Shown here piece by piece: positions 45,232 to 55,635 of a DNA stretch of 64,000 bases. Every line of letters starts with the position of its first letter. Within the stretch, counting starts at the first letter, position 1. The notes beneath the pieces are model-generated. The model was given only the letters and a program-made list of their open reading frames with translations. It was not told the origin of the DNA and did not search any database. The translations under genes and the position numbers were made by a program. The DNA comes from Microbulbifer litoralis (lineage in GTDB: Bacteria; Pseudomonadota; Gammaproteobacteria; Pseudomonadales; Cellvibrionaceae), in assembly GCF_023634065.1 (NCBI RefSeq), contig NZ_JALKCV010000011.1, positions 62,001 to 126,000 on the forward strand. The letters run 5' to 3'.

Positions 45232-46122
45232 CTATTCATCAAACAATCCAGATGACAGGTAGCGATCGCCGCGGTCACAGACGATGGCGACGATGGTGGC
45301 ATTCTCCACTTCCGCCGACAGCCGCAGTGCTCCCGCCACGGCACCGCCGGAGGAGACGCCGGCAAAGATGCCCTCTTCCCGCGCCAGGCGGCGCGCCATC
45401 TCTTCCGCTTCCCGCTGTTCCATATCGATCACCCGGTCCACTTCCCCGGGCACGAAAATTTCCGGCAGGTATTCCCGCGGCCAGCGGCGGATACCGGGGA
45501 TACTGGAGCCCTCGGTGGGCTGCAGGCCGACGATCTGCACCCCTGGATTCTGTTCCTTCAGATAGCGGCCGCAGCCCATGATGGTGCCGGTGGTGCCCAT
45601 GGAGGAGACGAAATGGGTGATGCGACCGCCGGTCTGGCGCCAGATCTCCGGGCCGGTGCCCTCGTAGTGGGCGCGCGGGTTGTCGTCGTTGGCAAACTGG
45701 TTCAACACCAGGCCCCGCCCTTCCTCCTGCATTTGCAATGCCAGATCGCGTGCGCCTTCCATGCCGGCTTCGGCGCTGACCAGGATCAGCTCGGCGCCAT
45801 AGGCCGTCATGGCCGCCTTGCGTTCGTCGGTGGCGCTCTCGGGCATGATCAGGATCATGCGATAGCCCTTGATCGCCGCCGCCATCGCCAGGGCGATACC
45901 GGTATTGCCGCTGGTGGCCTCGATCAGCGTATCGCCGGGGTTGATCTGGCCGCGGGCCTCGGCGCGCTGGATCATCGACAGGGCCGGGCGGTCCTTGACC
46001 GAACCGGCGGGGTTGTTCCCCTCCAGCTTGAGCAGAACAGTGTTGCTTGTCTCTCCCGGCAGGCGCTGCAGGCGTACCAGTGGGGTATTGCCCACACAGT
46101 CGGCAATCGTGGGGTAATCCAT
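45232..46122 (-). CDS. cysM: Cysteine synthase B (O-acetylserine sulfhydrylase) (296 aa)
   Basis: PLP enzyme making cysteine from O-acetylserine and sulfide or thiosulfate. Start DYPTIADCVGNTPLVRLQRL, PLP lysine in NPAGSVKDRPALSMIQ, phosphate-binding EATSGNTGIALAM and SSMGTTGTIMG, and the family end CDRGDRYLSSGLFDE. Length fits CysM (303). It is divergent from the hybrid kinase. In pseudomonads rlmD lies between relA and cysM; it is absent here. Confidence 0.96.
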   Translation of the reverse strand: MDYPTIADCVGNTPLVRLQRLPGETSNTVLLKLEGNNPAGSVKDRPALSMIQRAEARGQINPGDTLIEATSGNTGIALAMAAAIKGYRMILIMPESATDERKAAMTAYGAELILVSAEAGMEGARDLALQMQEEGRGLVLNQFANDDNPRAHYEGTGPEIWRQTGGRITHFVSSMGTTGTIMGCGRYLKEQNPGVQIVGLQPTEGSSIPGIRRWPREYLPEIFVPGEVDRVIDMEQREAEEMARRLAREEGIFAGVSSGGAVAGALRLSAEVENATIVAIVCDRGDRYLSSGLFDE

Positions 46123-46277
46123 GCTCCATCCAGATCCTGACTAAAACGGTGCGCTATTCTACCCGCCCGGCGCCGCCGGCGCGAATCCAGACGCCCATAT
46201 AGCCGTTGGTTACATATACTGCACAGAGGAGTAGAATCGAACAAAAATAACGCTCCCGACCAGAACCGATATTTGCC

Positions 46278-49112
46278 ATGGCCGCCTCACCGCCCCCCGC
46301 GCCGCTTCAGGATCCACCGCCGCACCTGCGCTCACTGCGGGCCATCCTGTTTCGCTTTACCCTGGCTCCTGCCCTGGTGCTTGCGCTGGTACTGGCGATT
46401 GTGTTCTCCCTGCAACAGATGCACGACCGCCGCCAGCTGCTGCTGGCCCACGGCCGCGCCAGCGCGGAACAGCTGGCGGCCCTGCTCGAACTCTCCGGCG
46501 GGCATCCCAACGAGATGCGCCTGGAATGGCTGCGCCACAGTCTCCTGACCCTGATGCTGGAAAAAGACATGGTGCGCTCGGTACATATCTACACCACACA
46601 GGACGAGCAGCCGGACCCGGCGACCGGACTCAAAAAGCTGGTGGGTGTCGGCCCGCGACCGCGCACCGTTGTCGGTGCCGACGAACTCCACGGTCGCGAT
46701 ACCCTGGTCTTCAACAAGCATGGCAACCTGCTCGTGTTGCACCCGCTGCAGGATGAAGAGATCCACTGCTGGATCAGTATCGAGCTGCACCGCCCCTATT
46801 TCATCATCGGTATCTACCAGGTACTGCTGGTGGGGCTGCTGGCGGCGATCATCTGCACCCTGGGCGCCCTGGTCTGGTCCACCTTCATCTCCGAACGCTT
46901 TGCCCGCAGCCTCGCCCGGATCGGCAACAAACTGGAGCGGATCGGGGACGGCCAGTTCGACATCCGGATAGAGGAGACGGAGACCCGCGAGACCAATCAC
47001 CTCGGCGAGCAGATCAACCGCATGGCCGAGAACCTGGCCTGTTACCAGCAGGAGTACAAATCCAGCCTGCTGCAGTCCATGGAAGACCTGCGCCAGTCCC
47101 TCGACAGCATGGAAGAGCAGAATATCGAGCTGGATCTGGCGCGCAAGAAGGCACTGGAGGCGAGCCGGGTCAAATCCAACTTCCTCGCCAACACCAGCCA
47201 CGAGATCCGCACGCCGCTGAACGGCATCATCGGTTTCACCAACCTGCTGCTGAAAACCGAGGTGGACGAGCTGCAGCGGGATTACCTGCAGACGATCCTG
47301 CGCTCGTCGGAAAACCTGCTCACCACCATCAATGACATCCTGGATTTCTCGCGCATCGAATCCGGCAACCTGGTGCTGGACCACATCCCCATGAACCCGG
47401 GCCAGCTACTCGAGGAAACCCTGCAGATTCTGGCCCCGTTCGCCTACGAACAGCGCCTGGAGCTGGTGCCGCTGATCGACAGTCAACTGCCCGACACCCT
47501 GATCGGCGACCCGCTGCGCATCAAGCAGATCCTCACCAACCTGGTCGGCAACGCCGTGCGCAGCTCTGCCGACGGCAATATCCCGGTGCGCATGAGCGTG
47601 CAGAGCGGCAAGGATTCGGAATTGCTGGTGCGCATCAGCGTCACCGACCTGGGCAACCGCATCGATGAACAGGGCCGCCGCGAGCTGCGACAGCTGCTGG
47701 AAAGCAAGAAACAGCCACAGAGCCAGCAGATCAGCGGCAACGGCCTGGGCCTGGCCATCGCCCGCAGCCTGATCGAGCGCATGCGCGGCCGCATCGGCAT
47801 CGACGAGGCGCCCGGCGGAGGCTCCACCTTCTGGGTACACCTGCCGCTGTTGCTGGAGCGCAATCGCACCCTGCCCACCCGCGACCGGTTCCCCGGCTGC
47901 CGTATCCTGATCGCCGACCCCAACCGCATGACCCGCATGCAGGTGGCCCAGTTGCTGAAGTTCTGGCAGGTGGAACCAGTGGAGCTCGGCGATACCAGTA
48001 CCCTGCAGCCGGCCATCGAACAGATGTGGCGGCACGACGCACTGCCGGATGCGGTAATCATCGACACCGCCATCGCCGGCGGCGACTTCGAGCAGTTTAT
48101 CGGCACGGTGCAACAGTTGGTGGACACCTACCAGTGTCGCACCATCATCCAGGGCTCGCCGGTCGAACTGCGCCGCTGTTACGAGCAACTGCGCACGCGG
48201 GCCCTGACCTTCCTCGGCAAACCGGTGACCCGGGACAGCCTCCTGCGCGCGGTCAAGCGGACCGCACCCAACCATGGCCAGAGTCGCCCCAGTGGCACCC
48301 ACCCGGCCCTGCCCTGGCCGGCGGCACCGCGGGTGCTGGCGGTGGACGACCACGAGGCCAACCGCCTGCTGGTCTGCGAACTGCTGCGCGGCCAGGGTAT
48401 CGAGGTGGTCTCCGCTGCCAGCGGTGAAGAGGCCATCGAGCGCTGGCGGCGGGAATCCTTCGACCTGATCTTCATGGATATCCAGATGCCGGACATGGAC
48501 GGTATCGAGGCCACCCGCCGGATTCGCGAGCTGGAGAGCCGCGGCCGCATCCCGATCATCGCCCTGACCGCCCACGCCGGCGCCGAGGAGAAAGCGCGCC
48601 TGCTGTCCGCCGGCCTCGACGACTATCTCAGCAAACCGGTCAGCGAAGCCCAGCTGAACCACATGATCAAGCGCTGGATGAAGATCCTGGCCCCGGCTGC
48701 GCCGCCAGCGGAGGCGGAGCGCAGCGGATCGCGACTGGTGGATATAGGGGACAGCCTCAACCTGAGCAACAACGACGCCGGCCTGGCCCGCGACATGCTG
48801 CAGATGCTGATCAAGGGGCTGGTCCAGGACGAGCAGGAACTGAAGCGCCTGCGCGAGACCGGCGACCACAGGGCGCTGTTCGAACTGGTGCACCGGATGC
48901 ATGGCGGCTGCTGCTATTGCGGCGTGCCGCGCCTGCGCGACGCCACCGCCAGGTTACAGGAATACCTGCGACCGCTGCAGGGCGACAGTGCGGCGGAAAT
49001 CGACCGGAAACTGGTGGATGACACCGCGCGGGAAATCCGCGCGCTGCGGGAGTGGGCCTCGGAGCAGAACCTGGACGCACTGTTCGGCCTGGAGTCCGCG
49101 GGGAATTCCTGA
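46278..49112 (+). CDS. barA: BarA/GacS-type hybrid sensor histidine kinase (944 aa)
   Basis: Inner-membrane tripartite kinase of the Gac/BarA system that phosphorylates a UvrY/GacA regulator. Order: TM helix about 24-46, periplasmic domain, TM about 172-200, HAMP, HisKA with phospho-His about residue 308 ([13 protein letters not shown]) and HATPase. The ATPase has a good G2 box ([12 protein letters not shown]), but the G1 box reads DLGNRI instead of DxGxG and the F box is unclear. A first receiver is divergent ([17 protein letters not shown]). The second receiver is canonical (Asp about 734 in [12 protein letters not shown]). HPt His about 872 is in [16 protein letters not shown]. The relA-cysM neighbourhood is typical of GacS. 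Confidence 0.9.
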   Translation: MAASPPPAPLQDPPPHLRSLRAILFRFTLAPALVLALVLAIVFSLQQMHDRRQLLLAHGRASAEQLAALLELSGGHPNEMRLEWLRHSLLTLMLEKDMVRSVHIYTTQDEQPDPATGLKKLVGVGPRPRTVVGADELHGRDTLVFNKHGNLLVLHPLQDEEIHCWISIELHRPYFIIGIYQVLLVGLLAAIICTLGALVWSTFISERFARSLARIGNKLERIGDGQFDIRIEETETRETNHLGEQINRMAENLACYQQEYKSSLLQSMEDLRQSLDSMEEQNIELDLARKKALEASRVKSNFLANTSHEIRTPLNGIIGFTNLLLKTEVDELQRDYLQTILRSSENLLTTINDILDFSRIESGNLVLDHIPMNPGQLLEETLQILAPFAYEQRLELVPLIDSQLPDTLIGDPLRIKQILTNLVGNAVRSSADGNIPVRMSVQSGKDSELLVRISVTDLGNRIDEQGRRELRQLLESKKQPQSQQISGNGLGLAIARSLIERMRGRIGIDEAPGGGSTFWVHLPLLLERNRTLPTRDRFPGCRILIADPNRMTRMQVAQLLKFWQVEPVELGDTSTLQPAIEQMWRHDALPDAVIIDTAIAGGDFEQFIGTVQQLVDTYQCRTIIQGSPVELRRCYEQLRTRALTFLGKPVTRDSLLRAVKRTAPNHGQSRPSGTHPALPWPAAPRVLAVDDHEANRLLVCELLRGQGIEVVSAASGEEAIERWRRESFDLIFMDIQMPDMDGIEATRRIRELESRGRIPIIALTAHAGAEEKARLLSAGLDDYLSKPVSEAQLNHMIKRWMKILAPAAPPAEAERSGSRLVDIGDSLNLSNNDAGLARDMLQMLIKGLVQDEQELKRLRETGDHRALFELVHRMHGGCCYCGVPRLRDATARLQEYLRPLQGDSAAEIDRKLVDDTAREIRALREWASEQNLDALFGLESAGNS

Positions 49113-49114
49113 CC

Positions 49115-49290
49115 TAGTGGTCCATGCGGAAAGTTTGGTGACTAAGGAGCACAGCCAAAGTGTTCAGATCAAGGCGAGAAAGCGCAGGAATAAAAGCGCA
49201 GGAATAGTGGTTCTATTTCAAGCTTTCTCAACGCAGAGCTGGGCGCTTTGGCGACGCGAACAGTTACACAACTTTCCGCATGGACCACTA
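49115..49290. mobile_element. MITE-like near-palindromic repeat, copy 2 (176 bp)
   Basis: Same element as 8135-8296 with perfect terminal inverted repeats TAGTGGTCCATGCGGAAAG. It differs by a 14-bp tandem duplication of AAAGCGCAGGAATA that accounts exactly for the extra length. It starts 2 bp after the barA stop, and its right end (CTA on the plus strand, TAG on the minus strand) is the stop codon of acpS. It therefore occupies the whole gap between these convergent genes. Confidence 0.9.
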
Positions 49291-49674
49291 GCCCCCCTCG
49301 AAGATCACGAACGCCAGCGCAAAGTCCTTCTCGTCGGACAGTGTCAGGTGGATACGCTCCACGCCCATACGTTCCGCGCGCGCGCGCGCCTCGCCGCTCA
49401 GGAACACCTCTGGCCCCTGCCCGCGGCGGCGGCGCACCTCGATATGCTGCCAGGAAATACCGGCGCCGATACCGGTCCCAAGGGCCTTGCCCAGCGCCTC
49501 CTTGGCAGCGAAGCGCTTGCACAGGTAGGCGGCGCGATTCGGGATCGCCAGGCCGGCGAAGGCCGCGCGCTCGTTCCCACACAGTACCCGCTCGACAAAA
49601 CGGTCGCCGAAACGCCGCCAGGCCGCCTCCACGCGGGTGTAACTGCAGATATCCGTGCCGATACTGACGATCAT
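49288..49674 (-). CDS. acpS: Holo-[acyl-carrier-protein] synthase (128 aa)
   Basis: Transfers 4'-phosphopantetheine from CoA to ACP. Start IVSIGTDICSYTRVEAAWRRFGDRFVERVL carries the metal-binding Asp. The signature is YLCKRFAAKEALGKALGTGIG and the end is LTLSDEKDFALAFVIFEGG. Length fits (E. coli 126). The ATG overlaps the recO stop (ATGA). The TAG stop codon lies inside the end of the MITE-like element, so the last residues may differ from relatives without it. pdxJ, usually between recO and acpS, is absent. Confidence 0.95.
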   Translation of the reverse strand: MIVSIGTDICSYTRVEAAWRRFGDRFVERVLCGNERAAFAGLAIPNRAAYLCKRFAAKEALGKALGTGIGAGISWQHIEVRRRRGQGPEVFLSGEARARAERMGVERIHLTLSDEKDFALAFVIFEGG

Positions 49675-50441
49675 TGTTTCCGGTACACCTGTCTGAACAA
49701 TTCGCGGCTCTGCAGCGGCCTGTCGCCCAGCAGCGGCGCCAGCAGCAGCCGCGTCAGGCGCTTGGCCGCGGGCAGCAGCGCCGCGGCCATTTCGCCGCTG
49801 TCGACGGCCCGCGCCAGCGCCAGCAACTCTGCGCCGGCAAATTCGCCGACACCATAGCGCGCATCCTCCCGCCGCACCACCGGCACAAAACCGGTTTCAC
49901 TCTCCAGCCGGTAGCTGCCGTCGGCGCGCACCGGCCCCTCCGTTGCCGCACAATACCCCAGCTCGGGGCAGCTGCCGAGCTGGTACAGCAACTGCAACTC
50001 GAAGCGCCGCAGGGGCGCTTCGAGCTGCTCCGAACTGCCGCCATCGAGCGCGGCCAGGGACTGCAGCAATGTCTGGTAGGCGGCGAACACCGCGTACTGG
50101 GCCTCGCCCACCGGCAACAGCCGCACCAGCAGCTCGTTGGCATAGAGCCCCGCGTAGACGGCGCGCCCTTTCAGCCACAGCGACGCACCGGCATTTTCCA
50201 CCGGGCCCAGGGTTTTCAGGTCGCCGCGCCCCAGCAGCGAGACCAACAGCGGCGAAAAGGGTTGCAGCGAGTGCTGGCGACGCTGCTTGTCGCGCCGCGC
50301 ACCGCGCGCCACACAGCCAATGCGACCGCGCTCCGGGGTCAGCAGTTCCAGGATCAGGCTCGAGTCCCGGTAGGGGCGCGAGTGCAGGATATAGGCGGGT
50401 TCCAGGGGCGTTTGCGGCTGTGACATCGATGGCCCCGCCAT
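49671..50441 (-). CDS. recO: DNA repair protein RecO (256 aa)
   Basis: Mediator of RecA loading on SSB-coated gaps, with RecR and RecF. An OB-fold N-terminus (LEPAYILHSRPYRDSSLILELLTPERGRIGCVARGAR) precedes a helical middle (LLVRLLPVGEAQYAVFAAYQTLLQSLA). A short cysteine-containing region (GSCPELGYCAATEGPVRADGSYRLE) follows. Length fits E. coli (242). The ATG at 50441 overlaps the stop of the small GFA-like gene (TAATG); a later in-frame ATG at 50426 is also possible. Confidence 0.93.
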   Translation of the reverse strand: MAGPSMSQPQTPLEPAYILHSRPYRDSSLILELLTPERGRIGCVARGARRDKQRRQHSLQPFSPLLVSLLGRGDLKTLGPVENAGASLWLKGRAVYAGLYANELLVRLLPVGEAQYAVFAAYQTLLQSLAALDGGSSEQLEAPLRRFELQLLYQLGSCPELGYCAATEGPVRADGSYRLESETGFVPVVRREDARYGVGEFAGAELLALARAVDSGEMAAALLPAAKRLTRLLLAPLLGDRPLQSRELFRQVYRKQ

Positions 50442-50659
50442 TACGGCAAATGCCCGATATCGTCCGGGAGCGTCACCCAGTGGTGGCGATGGCTCTCGTG
50501 GATAGAGGCCGGCGGGCCGGGAAACTCCGGATCGGCGAAAGCGCCCACCGGCACACCGATCGGGGCCGGCTCGCTATCCAGTTGCAGGTAGACGGTGGCG
50601 CCGCAGCTGCAGCGGGCACGGCGCACTCCTGTTGCGGGGTTGTGATCAGTGGTCTCCAC
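50441..50659 (-). CDS. Small GFA/CENP-V-like zinc protein, C-terminal-half size (72 aa)
   Basis: Contains ARCSCGATVYLQLDSEPAPIGVPVGAFADPEFPGP and ends HESHRHHWVTLPDDIGHLP, like the C-terminal half of the glutathione-dependent formaldehyde-activating (GFA) family (CxCGA; ...W...LPD). It lacks the N-terminal half, so it is either a degenerate remnant or a true small protein. It lies 24 bp after era and overlaps the recO start (TAATG), where I know of no gene in the standard cluster. Function unknown. Confidence 0.6.
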   Translation of the reverse strand: METTDHNPATGVRRARCSCGATVYLQLDSEPAPIGVPVGAFADPEFPGPPASIHESHRHHWVTLPDDIGHLP

Positions 50660-50683
50660 CTTCGGAATCCCCTGTCGGTCGGC

Positions 50684-51586
50684 TCAGTCGTCCCGGTAAC
50701 CGAGGCTGCGCAGTGCGCGCTCGTCGTCGGACCAGCCGGACTTGACCTTGACCCACAGGTTGAGCATCACCTTGCTGTCGAACAGCCGCTCCATATCCTG
50801 GCGCGCCTGGCTGCCGATCTGCTTGATGCGCTCGCCCTTGTTGCCGATGATCATCCGCTTCTGCCCGGAGCGCTCCACCAAGATGGCGGCGCTGATGTGC
50901 AGTATCGGGCCGTCCTGGGCAAACTCCTCCACTTCCACCGTGACCTGGTAGGGCACTTCGGCGCCCAACTGGCGCATGACCTTCTCGCGCACGATTTCGG
51001 CGGCCAGGAAGCGCGAGCTGCGGTCGGTAATCTGGTCTTCGGGGAAGAAGTGCTGCCCCTCCGGCAACCTCTGCACAATGACATCTTCCAGGACATCCAG
51101 GTTGACGCCGCGCAGAGCGGAGATGGGGACGATTTCCGCCTGCGGGTGCTGTTCCGCCAGCGCCTGCAGTTGCGGCAGCAGTTCGCCCTTGTTGTCCAGT
51201 TGGTCCACCTTGTTGACGGCGATGACCAGCGGCCCCCTGAAGCCGCGCAACTTGTCCGCCACCAACTGGTCGCCCTCGGTCCAGCGGGTGCGCTCGACCA
51301 CGAACACCACCACATCCACGTCCCGCACAGCGCTCTTGGCGGCGCGGTTCATGTAGCGGTTGATGGCCTTGTCGGCATCCGCGTGCAACCCCGGCGTGTC
51401 GACGAACACAATCTGGTTGGGGCCCTGCGTCTTGATACCCAGCATGTTGTGGCGGGTGGTCTGGGGCTTGCGCGAGGTGATCGCCAGCTTCTGCCCCAGC
51501 AGGTGGTTCAGCAGCGTGGACTTGCCCACATTGGGCCGGCCGACAATGGCGACATAGCCGCAGCGACTGGTGGCTTGTTCGTTCAA
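50684..51586 (-). CDS. era: GTPase Era (300 aa)
   Basis: Essential GTPase binding 16S rRNA 3' end during 30S assembly. G1 [13 protein letters not shown]2/G3 [10 protein letters not shown] and [10 protein letters not shown]4 AVNKVDQL, then the KH domain ([26 protein letters not shown]). I prefer a TTG start at 51586 because GGAG lies 6 bp upstream and homology starts at that point; a TTG at 51622 would add 12 unrelated residues. In an operon after rnc. Confidence 0.96.
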   Translation of the reverse strand: MNEQATSRCGYVAIVGRPNVGKSTLLNHLLGQKLAITSRKPQTTRHNMLGIKTQGPNQIVFVDTPGLHADADKAINRYMNRAAKSAVRDVDVVVFVVERTRWTEGDQLVADKLRGFRGPLVIAVNKVDQLDNKGELLPQLQALAEQHPQAEIVPISALRGVNLDVLEDVIVQRLPEGQHFFPEDQITDRSSRFLAAEIVREKVMRQLGAEVPYQVTVEVEEFAQDGPILHISAAILVERSGQKRMIIGNKGERIKQIGSQARQDMERLFDSKVMLNLWVKVKSGWSDDERALRSLGYRDD

Positions 51587-51630
51587 GAAGTTCTCCGAAA
51601 TTGGCCCGCGGTATCCGGGCAATAATAGAC

Positions 51631-52311
51631 TCAGCGCTGCCCGGTGAGGCGGTTGTAGGCTTCAGTGGCGGCGGCCTTTTCCGCCGCGCGGCGGCTGCCG
51701 GCCTCGCCGCGCACCGGGCTGTTGAGGCCCTCGACCCGGCACTCGACGATAAATTTCTGTGCGTGCTCGGCGCCGCCGACATCCACCACGTGGTACTCCG
51801 GCAGCGGCCTCTGGCGCGCCTGCAGCCACTCCTGCAGGCGGGTCTTGGGATCCTTGGCGGTCTCGAGGGAGAGGTTCTGCAGCCGCCGGGCATACCAGTC
51901 CAGAATCCGCTCGCGCGCGCGCTCCAGGCCCGCGTCGAGGTAGATGGCACCGATCAGTGCCTCCACCGCATCGGCCAGGATGGAGGCGCGGCGGAAACCG
52001 CCGCTTTTCATCTCGCCCTCGCCCAGGCGCAGACAGTCGCCCAGCTTCATTTCCCGGGCCAGCTCGGCCAGCGTCTCGCCGCTGACCAGCTGCGCCCGCA
52101 ACCGGCTCAACTGGCCCTCGCGCCCCAGAGGGAACTGTTCGAACAGCGCCGCGCCGATGGTGAAACCGAGTATCGAGTCGCCGAGGAATTCCAGCCGCTC
52201 GTTGTTGCGGCTGCCGTGGGAACGGTGGGTCAGCGCCAGTTCCAGCAGGTCCCGGCGCGCAAAGGTGTGGCCAAGCCGCTGGCTCAGCCGGTCCAGCAAC
52301 AGGTCAGTCAC
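51631..52311 (-). CDS. rnc: Ribonuclease III (226 aa)
   Basis: Double-strand-specific endoribonuclease processing rRNA and mRNAs. The signature [19 protein letters not shown] is present, then the acidic metal site in [16 protein letters not shown], and a C-terminal dsRNA-binding domain ([38 protein letters not shown]). Length matches E. coli (226). The start overlaps the DUF4845 stop by 8 bp, so the genes are coupled. Confidence 0.97.
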   Translation of the reverse strand: MTDLLLDRLSQRLGHTFARRDLLELALTHRSHGSRNNERLEFLGDSILGFTIGAALFEQFPLGREGQLSRLRAQLVSGETLAELAREMKLGDCLRLGEGEMKSGGFRRASILADAVEALIGAIYLDAGLERARERILDWYARRLQNLSLETAKDPKTRLQEWLQARQRPLPEYHVVDVGGAEHAQKFIVECRVEGLNSPVRGEAGSRRAAEKAAATEAYNRLTGQR

Positions 52312-52744
52312 GTTTGCGGAATTGCTCCAGGTCTACCAGCGGCTCACAGCAGAGTTCGACCTTGGCCGTGTTGAGCTGCTTGTTGAATTTCATTATCACA
52401 TCCACGTTGTAGAACAGCGGCTGCCGCAGTTCGTAATCGACGCTCACCAGCATACTGTCGGCACCGCGGATAATCTGCACAGACTCGGTCGGCTGGCCGC
52501 GCACATTGTTGATCAGGAAGAAGCGGTCCAGCTCTTTCTTGATTTCGCCACGGCTCATATCCCGCAGGCCGGGGTTTTCCGACAGCGTGCGCAGGCCCTC
52601 GTCCACATAGTAGGCGTCGATGTAGGCCGGGCCCATCTTCGACACGCAGGTCAGGATAAAGCCGAATATCGCCACAATGCCCAGCCAGCCCCAATAACTC
52701 ATACCTCGCTGGCTGCGCAGGGAAGAACGGATTTGCCCACCCAT
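52304..52744 (-). CDS. DUF4845 domain protein (146 aa)
   Basis: Starts [50 protein letters not shown], a single N-terminal membrane helix followed by a short domain. This pilin-like, RGMS-containing family is found between lepB and rnc in many gammaproteobacteria. Function unknown. It overlaps rnc by 8 bp. Confidence 0.92.
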   Translation of the reverse strand: MGGQIRSSLRSQRGMSYWGWLGIVAIFGFILTCVSKMGPAYIDAYYVDEGLRTLSENPGLRDMSRGEIKKELDRFFLINNVRGQPTESVQIIRGADSMLVSVDYELRQPLFYNVDVIMKFNKQLNTAKVELCCEPLVDLEQFRKRD

Positions 52745-52810
52745 GGTTCTGTCCTCTGTTTTCTTATCGTTCGCGACCGCTGCAACGTATTTGCCGCGGC
52801 CCGTCAGGGA

Positions 52811-53566
52811 TTATTCGATTTTGCCCACGCGGCTGAAGCTGGGCAAGCTGAACAGTTCGTCCCAGTGCATCCAGATGGCGAAGGCCTTGCCCACCACATC
52901 GCGCTCGGGTACGAAGCCCCACTTGCGGCTGTCCAGGCTGTTGTCGCGGTTGTCGCCCATCATGAAATAGTGCCCGTCGGGCACCGTTGTGCTGAAATTA
53001 CTGAAATCCCCGCCGCGGACATGCTTGGCCATCAGGTGCCGGCGGCCGTAGATTTCCTCCCACATGATCTCCACCTGCGGATTCGCCGGCGGCAGTGCCT
53101 GCAGCAATTGCTGGGGTGCGCGCTCACCGTTGATATAGAGCACGTTGTCCTTCAGCTCGATCTTGTCACCCGGCAGGCCGATCACCCGCTTGATGAAATA
53201 GGTTTCGTTCATGTGCGGCGGGAAGAACACCATCACATCGCCCCGCTGCGGCTCGCCCAGGTCCACCACCTTGGTGCGGGATACCGGCAGGCGCAGCCCG
53301 TAGGCGTACTTGTTCACCAGGATAAAATCGCCCACCTGCAGCGTCGGCACCATGGAGCGCGACGGAATCTGGAAGGGCTCCACCACAAAGGAACGCAGGA
53401 TGAAGACGATCGCCAGTACCGGGAAAAACGACTTGGCGTACTCAACCAGCACCGGCTCCGCGGTATCCGACTCGCGGCGGCGCGCGAGAAACAGGCTGTC
53501 CAGCAACCAGATGGCACCGGTGATCACCACCAGCCAGAGTAGTATCAGTGGGAAATTGATATCCAT
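52811..53566 (-). CDS. lepB: Signal peptidase I LepB (251 aa)
   Basis: Inner-membrane serine/lysine protease releasing type I signal peptides. N-terminal membrane helix (FPLILLWLVVITGAIWLLDSLFL) and a second near residue 50. Catalytic serine in IPSRSMVPTLQVGD, catalytic lysine in FIKRVIGLPGDKIELK and the end motif FMMGDNRDNSLDSRKWGFVP. The ATG at 53566 is chosen over a TTG six codons upstream. It lies between lepA and DUF4845, the common order. Confidence 0.96.
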   Translation of the reverse strand: MDINFPLILLWLVVITGAIWLLDSLFLARRRESDTAEPVLVEYAKSFFPVLAIVFILRSFVVEPFQIPSRSMVPTLQVGDFILVNKYAYGLRLPVSRTKVVDLGEPQRGDVMVFFPPHMNETYFIKRVIGLPGDKIELKDNVLYINGERAPQQLLQALPPANPQVEIMWEEIYGRRHLMAKHVRGGDFSNFSTTVPDGHYFMMGDNRDNSLDSRKWGFVPERDVVGKAFAIWMHWDELFSLPSFSRVGKIE

Positions 53567-53570
53567 GTTT

Positions 53571-53658
53571 TTCTCAATGATCAATTAACAATGATCAACC
53601 AACAAAGAACGTCCATCCATGATCCGCGAATGTGGATCACTGATCATTGCCCCATTGT

Positions 53659-53671
<13 letters not shown>
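53571..53671. repeat. TGATCA-rich inverted and direct repeats in the lepA-lepB gap
   Basis: CAATGATCAA occurs twice in direct orientation near 53575-53600, and GTGGATCA pairs with TGATCCAC across the lepA stop. These may form hairpins in the lepA-lepB mRNA. Whether they have a role is unknown. Confidence 0.5.
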
Positions 53672-55464
<1,793 letters not shown>

Positions 55465-55560
55465 GTGAGGGGTGAAATCCTTTGAAAATCAGTTTGTTAG
55501 CCGACAGGCATGCCGGCGACGTGGCGCAAGTCTATCAGGAAAAATGCGGAATGATGAATG

Positions 55561-55626
55561 CGGAATGCGGAATGGCCCTCCGGGGCCGGGCGCAGGCTGC
55601 GCACCTATTCCACATTCCGCATTCCG
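55561..55626. repeat. Inverted repeat between mucD and lepA
   Basis: CGGAATGCGGAATG (55561-55574) and CATTCCGCATTCCG (55613-55626) form a perfect 14-bp stem. The left side has extra GGAATG units in tandem. Adjacent GC-rich sequence (GGCC-CCGGGGCC) adds further pairing. It lies 10 bp past the mucD stop; there is no clear T-run. Confidence 0.75.
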
Positions 55627-55635
55627 AACCCCGCG

